DNA of 64,000 nt from Selenomonadaceae bacterium (GTDB taxonomy: Bacteria > Bacillota > Negativicutes > Selenomonadales > Selenomonadaceae), in the NCBI GenBank assembly GCA_017614505.1, contig JAGABT010000017.1, positions 124,001 to 188,000 on the forward strand, read 5' to 3'. Below are positions 1 to 8,743 of this stretch, in pieces (position 1 is the stretch's first letter; each line of letters opens with the position of its first letter). A program made the translations under genes and the position numbers. Below the pieces are notes generated by a model, which saw only the letters and a list, made by a program, of their open reading frames with translations, searched no databases and had not been told where the DNA came from.

Positions 1-3000
1 TCTACCGCGAAAACGTCAGTAGTTTGTGCCACAATGCCCTGCGCGATTTTTTTGAATATATCGTTGAGTATTCCGTTTATATCATAAAAATTGCCGTTTG
101 CGGGAGCGACGCCGGTAGCGTTGGCGAGCGGTTTGTAGTCGTATTCGCATTCCGAATTAGTTACGCCAACAACGTCCAGAACAATTCTTCGGCTGTTGAG
201 TTCGTCGATAATCGTATCGGATTCCAGATTAATCGTGCCGGTGTCGGTGTCGTCATAGTCTTCGTCCGTGAGCATGATAAAGCGCGTGGTAACGTCGCCG
301 TTCAAATCCATTGTAAGAGCCGCTTCAATCGCGCTGAGACCGTATTCGTCGCCGCCACTGGCAGTAAGTCCCTCAAGAGCGGTTTTAAATTCCTCGACGT
401 TATTGGTACTGGCGAAACCATGAACTTTTATATCCTTGTCGCCGTTGCCGGAATAGCCGAAATCAACTAATCCGAGCCGGAAATTGAACTGCTCCTTCTT
501 TAAAGAATCCGCGAAATATTGAAGCGCGTTCTTGACATTCGTTATGTAAGTACCCATGCTGCCGCTGGTGTCAACGATAAACACAATGTCGGTATCGTAT
601 TTCAAAAGTCCTGTATCGGTGCCGCCGCTTGAGGTATCGCTGCTGCCGCCGGTTAAATCAAGCGCATTGCCTTCGGGGTCGACAACATTCAGCGAGCCGT
701 TCGCCTGTCCGAGGAAGGTTATGCTACCGTCGCCTACCTGTACAACTAAATCTTCGCCGCTGTTGACGGAAGTTGCTGTCAGGCTGGAATTAATCTGCAG
801 CGTGGAGTTTGCAAGGGAACCCGCAACGCTGACAGTGTCGTTATCGTCGCCGTCGCTGTAAATCAGCAGGTTGGTTGAATCTGCGCCGAAAACTATTGAG
901 TCATTGCCGTCGCCAGGATTTATGGTAACGTTTGTGCCGGTGTTTAAAATGAAATCTCTGCCCGCGCCGCCGTTCATGTAGACGCTCTCACCGCCAGCAA
1001 CCGTCATAAATCCGTTAGAAATTGTATCATCGCCGCTTCCGCCGTCGAGTGTCACGTTCGCGCCAATGTTGTAGACAGAATCGTTACCGTCGCCGCCCAA
1101 AACGCTGGAAAATACGCCGACGTTGCCAATCACGTCAATTCCACTGCCGCCGTTAATCGTCACGTAGTTGCCGTTATTGCCAACGGTGTCGTTCCCGTCG
1201 CCAGCGTCAATAACAACATAGCCGCCGGTATCTGCAGGGCTCAGACTGCTATGCTCAGAATTTACTATTCCGCCATTGCCAATGCTATCGTCGCCCGCGC
1301 CCGCGTCAATCGTTACACTGTCGCCGTAATTGTGAATGGTGTCTGTGCCAGCGCCGGAATTTATTTTTGTACTGTCGCCGGTACTGCGAATGCTGTCATT
1401 GTCGGCGCCACTTTGAATCGTCGCGCTGTTTCCGTAATTATTAACACAGTTAGCACCGTCGCCAGAGTCTATTGTTACATTTGAACCACGATTGCTAATG
1501 GAATCGTTGCCAGCGCCCGTGTCAATCGTTACACTGTCGCCGTAATTGTGAACGGTATCTTCACCACTGCCAGTCAGAATGTACGAATATTTGCCGTAGT
1601 ACGAGGGATTGAAGTTGATAATACTGTTGTTCCCGTCACCCGCGTCAACTGTCACGCTGTCGCCGTTGACTTGAACCGTATCGTTCAAGCTGGTAGCAGT
1701 AACCTGCCAGCCTTCAGCAACCGAGATAGACTGCGGGTATTCATCTTCGGCGTCGTACACTTTATTTTCCCAGACGTTGCCTACAACTTCGCCGCTGACT
1801 TGCGTATCAGTACTGAACTCAGCGGTCGGATTGGAAAGCGTATTGCCCTCAGAAATATAGAAAACGCCGGTCGCGCTGGTTGCGGAGTTCAGATTTACAA
1901 AAACTTTTTCAATACTGACAGTCGAAACGAATCTGCCGTCAACAACCCTGTAACTGCCGGCGCTGCTGACAACGCTGCCGGTAATATCGCTGATAGAATT
2001 TTCGCCGGAAATCGCAACCGTGCCGCTCCATTCGCTCTTAATCGAGATACCGGCGTCGTCAGTTTCAAGGCTCGCCGAAGTATTGATTGAACTGGCGGTG
2101 AAAGTTGCGCCATTAATCGTCACGCCGTTGGTGCTGTCGAAGTAGTAAACAGCGCCGCCCGAACCAACGCTGATAAAATCGCCCTCGCCCGCAACAATCG
2201 TGACGCCGCTCAGACTGTCAATCGAATTTACCGCGATTGTATCTGCGCCCGCGCCGCCGTCAATCGAAACAGTCGAGCCGCTGTTATGCTCCGTCCAGCC
2301 GGCAATTCCGTTTTCGCCGCCGTAAATCGAAACCAGGTCATTGCCAGCGCCGCCATTTATCTTGACGTTCGCAATATCAATTCCTTTGGTGCCGCCGGTA
2401 ATAAAAATCTGGTCGCCGCCGTCTCCTCCGTCTATCGAAACGGAAGATTTCTCAGATTCGCTGAGCCCATTAGTGCCTCCGTGAATTCCATTGTTTCCGC
2501 CGTAAATGCTGATAAAATCTTCGTCAGCGCCGCCGTCAACTAAAACCGTCGAAGGGTGAATACCGTCAGTGTTTCCAAAAATATTAATCGTATCGTCGCC
2601 GGTACCTCCAATAAGCGTCGAGGTCGCCCACAAAATTCCGTAAGCAGGCATGGCGCTTGCGTTGATTAAATCGTTGCCGTCGCCCGCGTTGACCGTCGCG
2701 CTGACTTTTGAGCTGGAATTTCCGCCGACAGCGGCGTTAATCGTATCATCGAGATTTGTAGCTGTGGCGTTCCAGCCGTTTGTGACGGTCAAATTCTGCG
2801 CGTAGGTATTTTCAGCGGTGTAAACTTTTTCCGCCGTAACTTCGCCGACAATTTCGTTGCTGGTTGCTGTATCGGTGGTGAACTCGGCGGTCGGATTTGC
2901 AAGCGTATTGTAGCTGGGGATTTGGAAAACGCCGGTCGCGCTGGTTGTGGAATTTAAATTCACGTAGACGCTGTTGATTTCGGCGGGCGTGTAAATGAGC

Positions 3001-4610
3001 TCGCGGATTTTATTAGTGCCGCTGCCGTTTTGCACGGTGTAATTCAAAATTTCGTTGGTAAGGGACGCTGCGTTCTGCCAGACGATAGAAATTCGCTCGG
3101 ACGAAAGTACCAGCGCGCCTTCCGCGTTCACAGTTTCGATAAGCGAACCTTTGGCGATGGCGCTCTCAAAAACCAGAACGTCTGCTGCCGTGTCAAGGTC
3201 AGCCAGCACGACACTGGTTACGTCGCTGCCAATGGAAATGGTATCGCTGCCGTCGCCGGTAGTTATGTAGACGTTGCTGCCGTTATTGGAAATTAAATCG
3301 TCGCCGTCGCCGGTGTCCACGGTCACGCTGTCAGCATAGTTGACAATGGTATCGCTGTCGCCGTAGCTGCGAATCGTGACGTTGGTTGCGGTGCTGTCGT
3401 TGCGCAGGCTGTCGGTGTACTCGCTGCCTTCAAACAAAATGTCGGGCGTAGCGTTAGCCAGAGTTACGCCGGTTGCTACGGTTGTGTTGGTATCGCCGCC
3501 CAGGGTGATTGGAGTGCCGTCGGGGTCGACGATATTCAGCGTGTGATTCGCCTGTCCGAGGAAGGTTATGCTGCCGGTGCCTACCTGTACAACTAAATTG
3601 TCGCCGCTGTTGACGGAGGTAGGCGTTGATTCGGATTCGACCTGCAGAGTGTATTGAGCGCTGGAGCTGGCTATGCTCACGGTGTCGTTGCCGTCGCCTT
3701 CTTTGTAAATCAGCACGCTTGTTGTTGTAACGCTGTCAACTATGTCCCAGAGAATTATCGAATCGTCGCCCGCGCCAGCATTTATGGTAACGTTTTCGCC
3801 GCTATCATTGCGAATATAATCGTTACCGGCGCCAGAACTTATGCTTGTGATGTTCGGTAACAAAGAATGCGTTATACCATCAGCGTCTATAATCTCCGTG
3901 AGACCGTTGTAAATACTGTCATTACCATCGCCGGAATTTATATTAACACTATCGCCAAGATTACTAATATAATTATCGCCGTCGCCCGCGTCTATCGTAA
4001 CGCTAGAGCCATAATTATTAATGGTGTCATTTCCGTCGCCAGCATATATGGTCACATTAGAAGCGCCGTAGTTATAAATTGAGTCGTCGCCTTCAGCAGC
4101 GTTTATCGTTACGCTTTCGCCCGCGTTCAAAACTCTATCGCTGTCGTCTCCTGAATTTATTGCTACTATGTTGCCGGAATTATGGATGAAATCTTTTCCA
4201 GCATCAGAAACTATTGTGGCGTTATTGCCATCATTTAAGATAGTGTCATTGCCACGACCGGAATTTATATTAACGCTGTCGACAGAATCATTGTAGATAG
4301 TGTCATTGCCATCGCCAGAATTTATATTAACACTATCGCCAAGATTACTGATGTAGTCATCACCATTGCCGGAATTTATGCTGACGTTATTACCACCAAT
4401 AATTGAAGATGAATGGTAGTGTCCATTATAAATTGAATCTCTACCAGAACCCGTATCTATTGTCACGCTATCACCGGAATTACCAACATAGTCGTCACCG
4501 CCGTCAGAATCTATGGTTACGTTTGCCGCCAAAGAACTATTGTAAATGCTGTCTGCGTCCGCCGTGCCAGTAATAATCGTGTCGCTGGTAAAGTTGTAAA
4601 TATCCGCCAT
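1..4610 (-). CDS. Giant RTX-like repeat protein with C-terminal vWA domain (3' end beyond window)
   Basis: An open frame runs from ATG at 4610 to the left edge (at least 1536 codons); sampled stretches along it show no stop. It begins MADIYNFTSDTIITGTADAD with no signal peptide. Most of it is degenerate nine-residue beta-roll repeats of the type DGGDGNDSI, NSGDGNDTI and GAGDDSI, interrupted by modules around a GDGND...VVQVG.GSITFLGQAN core. Near residue 1340 a vWA domain starts (IVFIVDTSGSMG, with the MIDAS residues D-T-S-G-S near 1347) and continues to the edge. The Shine-Dalgarno GGGGAGGTG precedes the start, and the autotransporter stop is 14 bp upstream, so the two are probably co-transcribed. 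RTX proteins are usually exported by type I secretion and bind Ca2+, and vWA domains bind ligands through a metal. A surface adhesin role is inferred; the export signal would lie outside the window. Confidence 0.85.
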   Translation of the reverse strand, partial: MADIYNFTSDTIITGTADADSIYNSSLAANVTIDSDGGDDYVGNSGDSVTIDTGSGRDSIYNGHYHSSSIIGGNNVSINSGNGDDYISNLGDSVNINSGDGNDTIYNDSVDSVNINSGRGNDTILNDGNNATIVSDAGKDFIHNSGNIVAINSGDDSDRVLNAGESVTINAAEGDDSIYNYGASNVTIYAGDGNDTINNYGSSVTIDAGDGDNYISNLGDSVNINSGDGNDSIYNGLTEIIDADGITHSLLPNITSISSGAGNDYIRNDSGENVTINAGAGDDSIILWDIVDSVTTTSVLIYKEGDGNDTVSIASSSAQYTLQVESESTPTSVNSGDNLVVQVGTGSITFLGQANHTLNIVDPDGTPITLGGDTNTTVATGVTLANATPDILFEGSEYTDSLRNDSTATNVTIRSYGDSDTIVNYADSVTVDTGDGDDLISNNGSNVYITTGDGSDTISIGSDVTSVVLADLDTAADVLVFESAIAKGSLIETVNAEGALVLSSERISIVWQNAASLTNEILNYTVQNGSGTNKIRELIYTPAEINSVYVNLNSTTSATGVFQIPSYNTLANPTAEFTTDTATSNEIVGEVTAEKVYTAENTYAQNLTVTNGWNATATNLDDTINAAVGGNSSSKVSATVNAGDGNDLINASAMPAYGILWATSTLIGGTGDDTINIFGNTDGIHPSTVLVDGGADEDFISIYGGNNGIHGGTNGLSESEKSSVSIDGGDGGDQIFITGGTKGIDIANVKINGGAGNDLVSIYGGENGIAGWTEHNSGSTVSIDGGAGADTIAVNSIDSLSGVTIVAGEGDFISVGSGGAVYYFDSTNGVTINGATFTASSINTSASLETDDAGISIKSEWSGTVAISGENSISDITGSVVSSAGSYRVVDGRFVSTVSIEKVFVNLNSATSATGVFYISEGNTLSNPTAEFSTDTQVSGEVVGNVWENKVYDAEDEYPQSISVAEGWQVTATSLNDTVQVNGDSVTVDAGDGNNSIINFNPSYYGKYSYILTGSGEDTVHNYGDSVTIDTGAGNDSISNRGSNVTIDSGDGANCVNNYGNSATIQSGADNDSIRSTGDSTKINSGAGTDTIHNYGDSVTIDAGAGDDSIGNGGIVNSEHSSLSPADTGGYVVIDAGDGNDTVGNNGNYVTINGGSGIDVIGNVGVFSSVLGGDGNDSVYNIGANVTLDGGSGDDTISNGFMTVAGGESVYMNGGAGRDFILNTGTNVTINPGDGNDSIVFGADSTNLLIYSDGDDNDTVSVAGSLANSTLQINSSLTATSVNSGEDLVVQVGDGSITFLGQANGSLNVVDPEGNALDLTGGSSDTSSGGTDTGLLKYDTDIVFIVDTSGSMGTYITNVKNALQYFADSLKKEQFNFRLGLVDFGYSGNGDKDIKVHGFASTNNVEEFKTALEGLTASGGDEYGLSAIEAALTMDLNGDVTTRFIMLTDEDYDDTDTGTINLESDTIIDELNSRRIVLDVVGVTNSECEYDYKPLANATGVAPANGNFYDINGILNDIFKKIAQGIVAQTTDVFAV

Positions 4611-4624
4611 AAATCACACCTCCC

Positions 4625-6789
4625 CTAAAAAGATTTTTTGACCTTCGCCATGATCGTGCCGCCCTGCTGGTGTCCAATCCAGCCAGTAGCGTAAGCGTCG
4701 ACGACCCACGGCGTATCTTTTCTGGGCTTAATCTGCCAGCCGAGCTCAATCATACCGCTGGAACCCTTCGCGCCGGCGGTAGAGTTCGACCAGACATCGC
4801 CGCTGGCGGTGGAGCCGGAATTGGACTCGTACTGGAAAGCCAGCCCCGTGTAAATCGTGCTGATTTTGCTGACGCGCGTCGTCATGCGGTAGCCGAGCCT
4901 CATGCGGTTGCTGTGGACGGAATTAAAGCTGACGTGTTCGCCGGTAGACAAATCCGAATTCATGCCGTTTTGCTGCGTGTAGGCGTAAATGCCGTAAACT
5001 TCAAGGATATTGTTAGCGTTGAGGCGGTTGAACTTGCCGAGGCGGACGTGACCGGCGTAGAGAGGGGCGTCCATATTGTAGCTGACGCGCTGCGGCGAAT
5101 TGTTGACGATAAAATTATCCGCCGTGAAATTGTTCTCATCGCGCCCGCCGCGAAAACTGCCTTCGTAGTAAAAGCCGTTATTCAGCATGTTGCGGGCAAC
5201 GACGCCGCCGGCGAAATATTTCGTCTTGCCGCTGCCGGTAATTCCATTGTGGAGGTGGCTGTCGTAATCGCCGCGATTGTACTCGATAACCGGCGCAATG
5301 TACGTCTGGCTGTTATCGCTGAAGAGCGTGCACCCAAAGCCTAAATCAATCGTCGTGTTGTCAGCCTTGACGTAGGTGCCGTCGCCAGTCTTAGTTTTGA
5401 TGTGACCAAAGCCGGTATTCAGAAAGAGCTCGAAGCCGCGATTTTCACGGACATTTTCCACAGCCTGCGCCTTGCCCTCTTCCGGCGTCATAAAATATCC
5501 GTCTTCGTCAACGTACTGGTCAAAGCCAATCGGAATATGAACGTAAGTAAGAGCAGGGACAATCTCAATCGGGGCAAGGACGGGGTAGGGAACGCTGGAA
5601 ACGTTGTCAGTATCGCCGAGCCTGTTGCCAATCGTCGCGCTTAGCCCCGTGCCGTTGTTGGCAAGATTCAGCCCGTAAATGCTGGTAGAGCCTTTCTGAA
5701 CAGTTAAATCCTGCGAAGTGGTATCGCCGGTATTCAAGCCGTTCGCGTTGTAAATCAGATTGACGGTATCGCCAGTCTTGAAACTGGAATTGCCGTCAAA
5801 ATAAACGCCAACGCTATCCAGACCGAGACTGGTAGAGCCGTCGGTAAGGGTAAGCATTGGCGTTGTATTATTCAGCAAAGAATCCGGCACGTGGAAATTG
5901 ACGCCGCCGAAACCGTAAATATTTTTCGCGGTAATGCCGGAAGTGTTGATATTTAGAGTGTTGCCGTCGGGACTGTACCCACTGCCGAGCAAGCCGCCGA
6001 TTAAATTGGCGCCGCTCAAATCCGGCGAGCCGCTGATGTTAATCGTGTTGCCGGTGACGGCGGAATTTTCCGTGGGATAACGCACCTCGCTGCCAATGAC
6101 GCTGCCGGAAATTTTGCCGCCGTTGATATTGACAGTGTTGCCGGTCGCACTGCCGGTAAGCGCCGAGCCGCCGGAAACGCCGTTGGTAACGGTGCCGCCT
6201 TCAACCTGCGCAGTATTGCCAGAAACGTCGCCGCCGCTCTGGAAAAATTCCTGCGTCAAATCCGGCGCGCTGCCGTCAGTAGGATACGCGTAAGCAATTT
6301 CGCCGCCCGAAACGAAATTCACAGTGCCGCCATTGATAATAACCAGGTTGTCGGTGACGTTGCCGACGCTCGACGTGCTGTCGTACGGGAAATAAACTGC
6401 GCCGCCAATCACGCCGCCGCTAATGTTCCCGCCGTTAATCACAATGCGGTTACCGGTCGCGCCGCCGTAAGTTGACATTCCGCCGAACACGCCGTTGATT
6501 CGCCCGCCGTTAATCGTCACGCGGTTATTATTCGCCGCGCTGGGATTTTGCTCGTAGCCGCCGCCAAAAACCGCGTCATATTCGCCGTCCGCCGCCGTAG
6601 TCGTACCGTTAATCGAATAGTTGTCGCTGTTCACCTCGACGCTGTTGCCGGAAGTCGCGCTGGGCTGAACGTTTTCCGCTGCGAAGGCTACCCGACCACC
6701 CCCCCCATGAAAAATCCATGAAAAGCAGTCGTCGTTGCCAGCGTCGCCAGCAAAATTTTTTTGAGTTTTTCGTGCCTGACAGATTTCAA
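4625..6789 (-). CDS. Autotransporter with short beta-helix passenger; out of frame by one base at a G8 tract
   Basis: The C-terminal ~280 residues look like an autotransporter beta-barrel: alternating amphipathic strands, GWQIKPRKD, and a terminal ...KVKKSF with Phe last. The passenger repeats GN.V.INGG.ISG units, typical of a right-handed beta-helix. The best start is TTG at 6789 behind GGAGG. It encodes a signal peptide (KSVRHEKLKKILLATLATTT...), but that frame hits TAG at 6688-6690 after the G8 run at 6699-6706, giving a ~33-residue peptide. The passenger and barrel are in the other frame. One extra G (G9) joins both as ...GGGGRVAFAAENV with a good AFA/AEN cleavage site and ~721 residues. 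The long uninterrupted frame upstream to 6823 lacks both a ribosome site and a hydrophobic leader, so it is not favoured. As written the gene is OFF, or the base count is an assembly error. Confidence 0.8.
6699..6706 (-). repeat. G8 homopolymer in autotransporter signal-peptide region
   Basis: Eight consecutive C on the plus strand (G on the coding strand) lie between the signal-peptide frame and the passenger frame. A length of 9 (or 6) makes the gene continuous; 8 gives early termination. Slipped-strand mispairing at such tracts is the known basis of phase variation in other bacteria. Its action here is inferred. Confidence 0.75.
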
Positions 6790-6845
6790 CTTTAACCCCT
6801 CCATAAAAATTTACCCATAACAAAAAAATAAATTACTTCGGCAGT

Positions 6846-6874
6846 ATTGTACTAGCTATACTGGGCATTGTAAA
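6846..6874 (-). promoter_or_regulatory. Sigma-70 promoter of autotransporter/RTX-vWA operon
   Basis: On the minus strand TTTACA (6874-6869) and TACAAT (6851-6846) are separated by exactly 17 bp, about 57 bp upstream of the TTG start of the autotransporter. This is a close match to a housekeeping promoter. Confidence 0.7.
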
Positions 6875-6878
6875 GATT

Positions 6879-7901
6879 TCATTCGGCGACAACTTTATTT
6901 CTGCCGGTTTTTTTTGCAGTGTAGAGGCGGCTGTCCGCGAGCTTGACGTTATCCTCCGCCGCCAGCGCGAAAGAAATTTCCGCACAGCCAAAACTCATCG
7001 TCACGCGGAGGTCATCGCCATTGAACTGGCAAACCGAATCTGCAACGGCAAGCCTTATGCGTTCCGCAACTTTCGCCGCACCGGCAAGCGCAGTGCCTTC
7101 GAGTACCAGAATAAATTCCTCGCCGCCCCAACGGTACGCGCTGTCGCAACTGCGAAGATTGCGCTTCAAAATTTTAGCAACGTGCATGAGTATCGCGTCG
7201 CCCGCGTTATGCCCGTAGGTGTCGTTGACTTTCTTGAAAAAATCAATGTCGCACATGATTAGAGATACCGGCAGCGCATTTTCAGCCGCCCGCCGCTGGT
7301 ATAGCTGGTAGTCGCTGTGAAAGCTTAGACGATTCTTCAGTTCCGTCAGCTTATCGTGCTGAGAATCTGCCAGAAACAAATCCGATTCGAGAGCCATTCC
7401 GCAGATAAAGGCAGCGATTGAAAGGCGCTTGGTATCTTTTTCCGCGTCGAACTTAGCCTCGTCGCCGAGCTTGTTGATAACCTGGAACGCGCCGATAATT
7501 TCGCCACGGCAGTTCGCAACGGGCATAACCAAAATGGATTTGGTAACGTAGCCGGTTTTCTTATCGACCTCCGCGTTAAAATCTGGATGACTGTACGGGT
7601 CATTCGTCACGATAGTCCGATTTTCGGCAAGGGCGCGACCAACAATCCCCGTCGTGTCGTCTATGATAATCTGATCCAATCCCGTCGCCGTTGCAGTAAG
7701 CAGTTTGCCGTGGCGCTTGTCCCACTTCCAGAAACTGGCTCTGTCCGCACCTACCAGCGTCCTGCCAAGCTCAGCAAAAATTTCAAAAATCCTCAAATGT
7801 TCACCGGCACCATTTTTATTCAGGCGCATTTCGTCATACAGTCGCTGCATAACGTCGAAAATATTATCCAGAATTTGTTGCGCCGACCTGCTGTCTTCCA
7901 T
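6879..7901 (-). CDS. GAF-GGDEF diguanylate cyclase
   Basis: A cytoplasmic c-di-GMP synthase of 340 residues. An N-terminal GAF domain (about 35-170, with VGRALAENRTIVTNDPYSHP) is followed by a GGDEF domain (about 180-340). The active-site motif is intact (RWGGEEF), and an inhibitory-site RxxD (RSCD) lies five residues before it, so product inhibition is expected. No membrane segment is seen. I prefer ATG at 7901, because AAAGGGTG is correctly spaced to it, over GTG at 7910. It is the last gene of the four-gene second-messenger operon, 14 bp after the MBL-fold gene. The GAF ligand is unknown. Confidence 0.9.
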   Translation of the reverse strand: MEDSRSAQQILDNIFDVMQRLYDEMRLNKNGAGEHLRIFEIFAELGRTLVGADRASFWKWDKRHGKLLTATATGLDQIIIDDTTGIVGRALAENRTIVTNDPYSHPDFNAEVDKKTGYVTKSILVMPVANCRGEIIGAFQVINKLGDEAKFDAEKDTKRLSIAAFICGMALESDLFLADSQHDKLTELKNRLSFHSDYQLYQRRAAENALPVSLIMCDIDFFKKVNDTYGHNAGDAILMHVAKILKRNLRSCDSAYRWGGEEFILVLEGTALAGAAKVAERIRLAVADSVCQFNGDDLRVTMSFGCAEISFALAAEDNVKLADSRLYTAKKTGRNKVVAE

Positions 7902-7915
7902 ACAAAACACCCTTT

Positions 7916-8743
7916 CTATACTGAAATTCTGTCGCCGGCTTTAGCGAAAATGACTTTATCTGCATACGGCGCAAATTCCTGCGCCATAGCCAAAAGTTGT
8001 TTATCTGTTCGTTGCGGCGCGTGGTGAACGAAAAGAATTTTGCCGGCGTTAGCTCTCGTGCCGATGTCAAATCCGACCTGCGGCGTTGAGTGTCCGTAGC
8101 CGCGATATTTTGGATATTCTTCCTCGGTGTACTGCGCGTCGTAAATCAGTAAATCGCAGTCCTCAGCGAAACGCGCCAGCTTTTCGCAGCCTTCGGGAGT
8201 GTGTTCAAAATCCGTGGCGTAGACCAGAACTTTTCCGCGATGCGTCAGCCGGTAAATCGTAGCGCCCTGCGGGTGAGTTCCTTCCATAACGTCAACTTCA
8301 ACCGCGCCTATTGAAAAACTTTCCTCCGGCAGTTCGTGAAAAGTGACGTTCGCCGGATATTGCCCAACCTTCAAAGGCCAGAACGGCGGAGAAATTAAGC
8401 GGTCAACTGCTTCATTCGCGCTGAGTCCCGACCGGCTTTTTGCGAAAATGTCAATGCAGCGATTAGCCTGCCCCAGCGCGACGAAAAATGGCAGCCCGAT
8501 AATATGATCCAGATGCATGTGCGTCAGCAGGATTGTGATTCGCGTATCAGGATTTGGTGCCGCGCTGAGAATACCATTGCCCGCGTCCAGATAAATTTCC
8601 TCATTGCCCGCAAGTATCCTGTAGCAGGAAGTTGCGCCGCCGTAAGCCGCGAAATCTTTCCCGTCGACCGGCATGGAGCCGCGCGCTCCAAGGACAGTCA
8701 GCTGAAAAGCCGCGTCCGAGTTCTCAATTTGATTTTCCAACAT
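7916..8743 (-). CDS. Metallo-beta-lactamase-fold hydrolase, possible cyclic-nucleotide phosphodiesterase
   Basis: A 275-residue protein of the RNase Z/class II phosphodiesterase-like MBL superfamily. The metal motif THMHLDH is near residue 95, with further ligands likely in GTHPQG, the Asp of YATDFEH and the His of GYGHST. The early motif LGARGSMPV.....YGGATSC resembles the phosphodiesterase branch more than beta-lactamases. No signal peptide. It starts directly after the adenylate cyclase stop codon. The family is known; that it degrades cAMP made by its neighbour is inference from position only. Confidence 0.75.
   Translation of the reverse strand: MLENQIENSDAAFQLTVLGARGSMPVDGKDFAAYGGATSCYRILAGNEEIYLDAGNGILSAAPNPDTRITILLTHMHLDHIIGLPFFVALGQANRCIDIFAKSRSGLSANEAVDRLISPPFWPLKVGQYPANVTFHELPEESFSIGAVEVDVMEGTHPQGATIYRLTHRGKVLVYATDFEHTPEGCEKLARFAEDCDLLIYDAQYTEEEYPKYRGYGHSTPQVGFDIGTRANAGKILFVHHAPQRTDKQLLAMAQEFAPYADKVIFAKAGDRISV

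Noticed and set aside
1..4610. Several plus-strand ORFs (e.g. 1548-2090, 3030-3296) opposite the RTX-vWA gene
   Set aside because: They are antisense shadows of the repetitive, compositionally biased minus-strand coding sequence; no ribosome sites and no family-like motifs.
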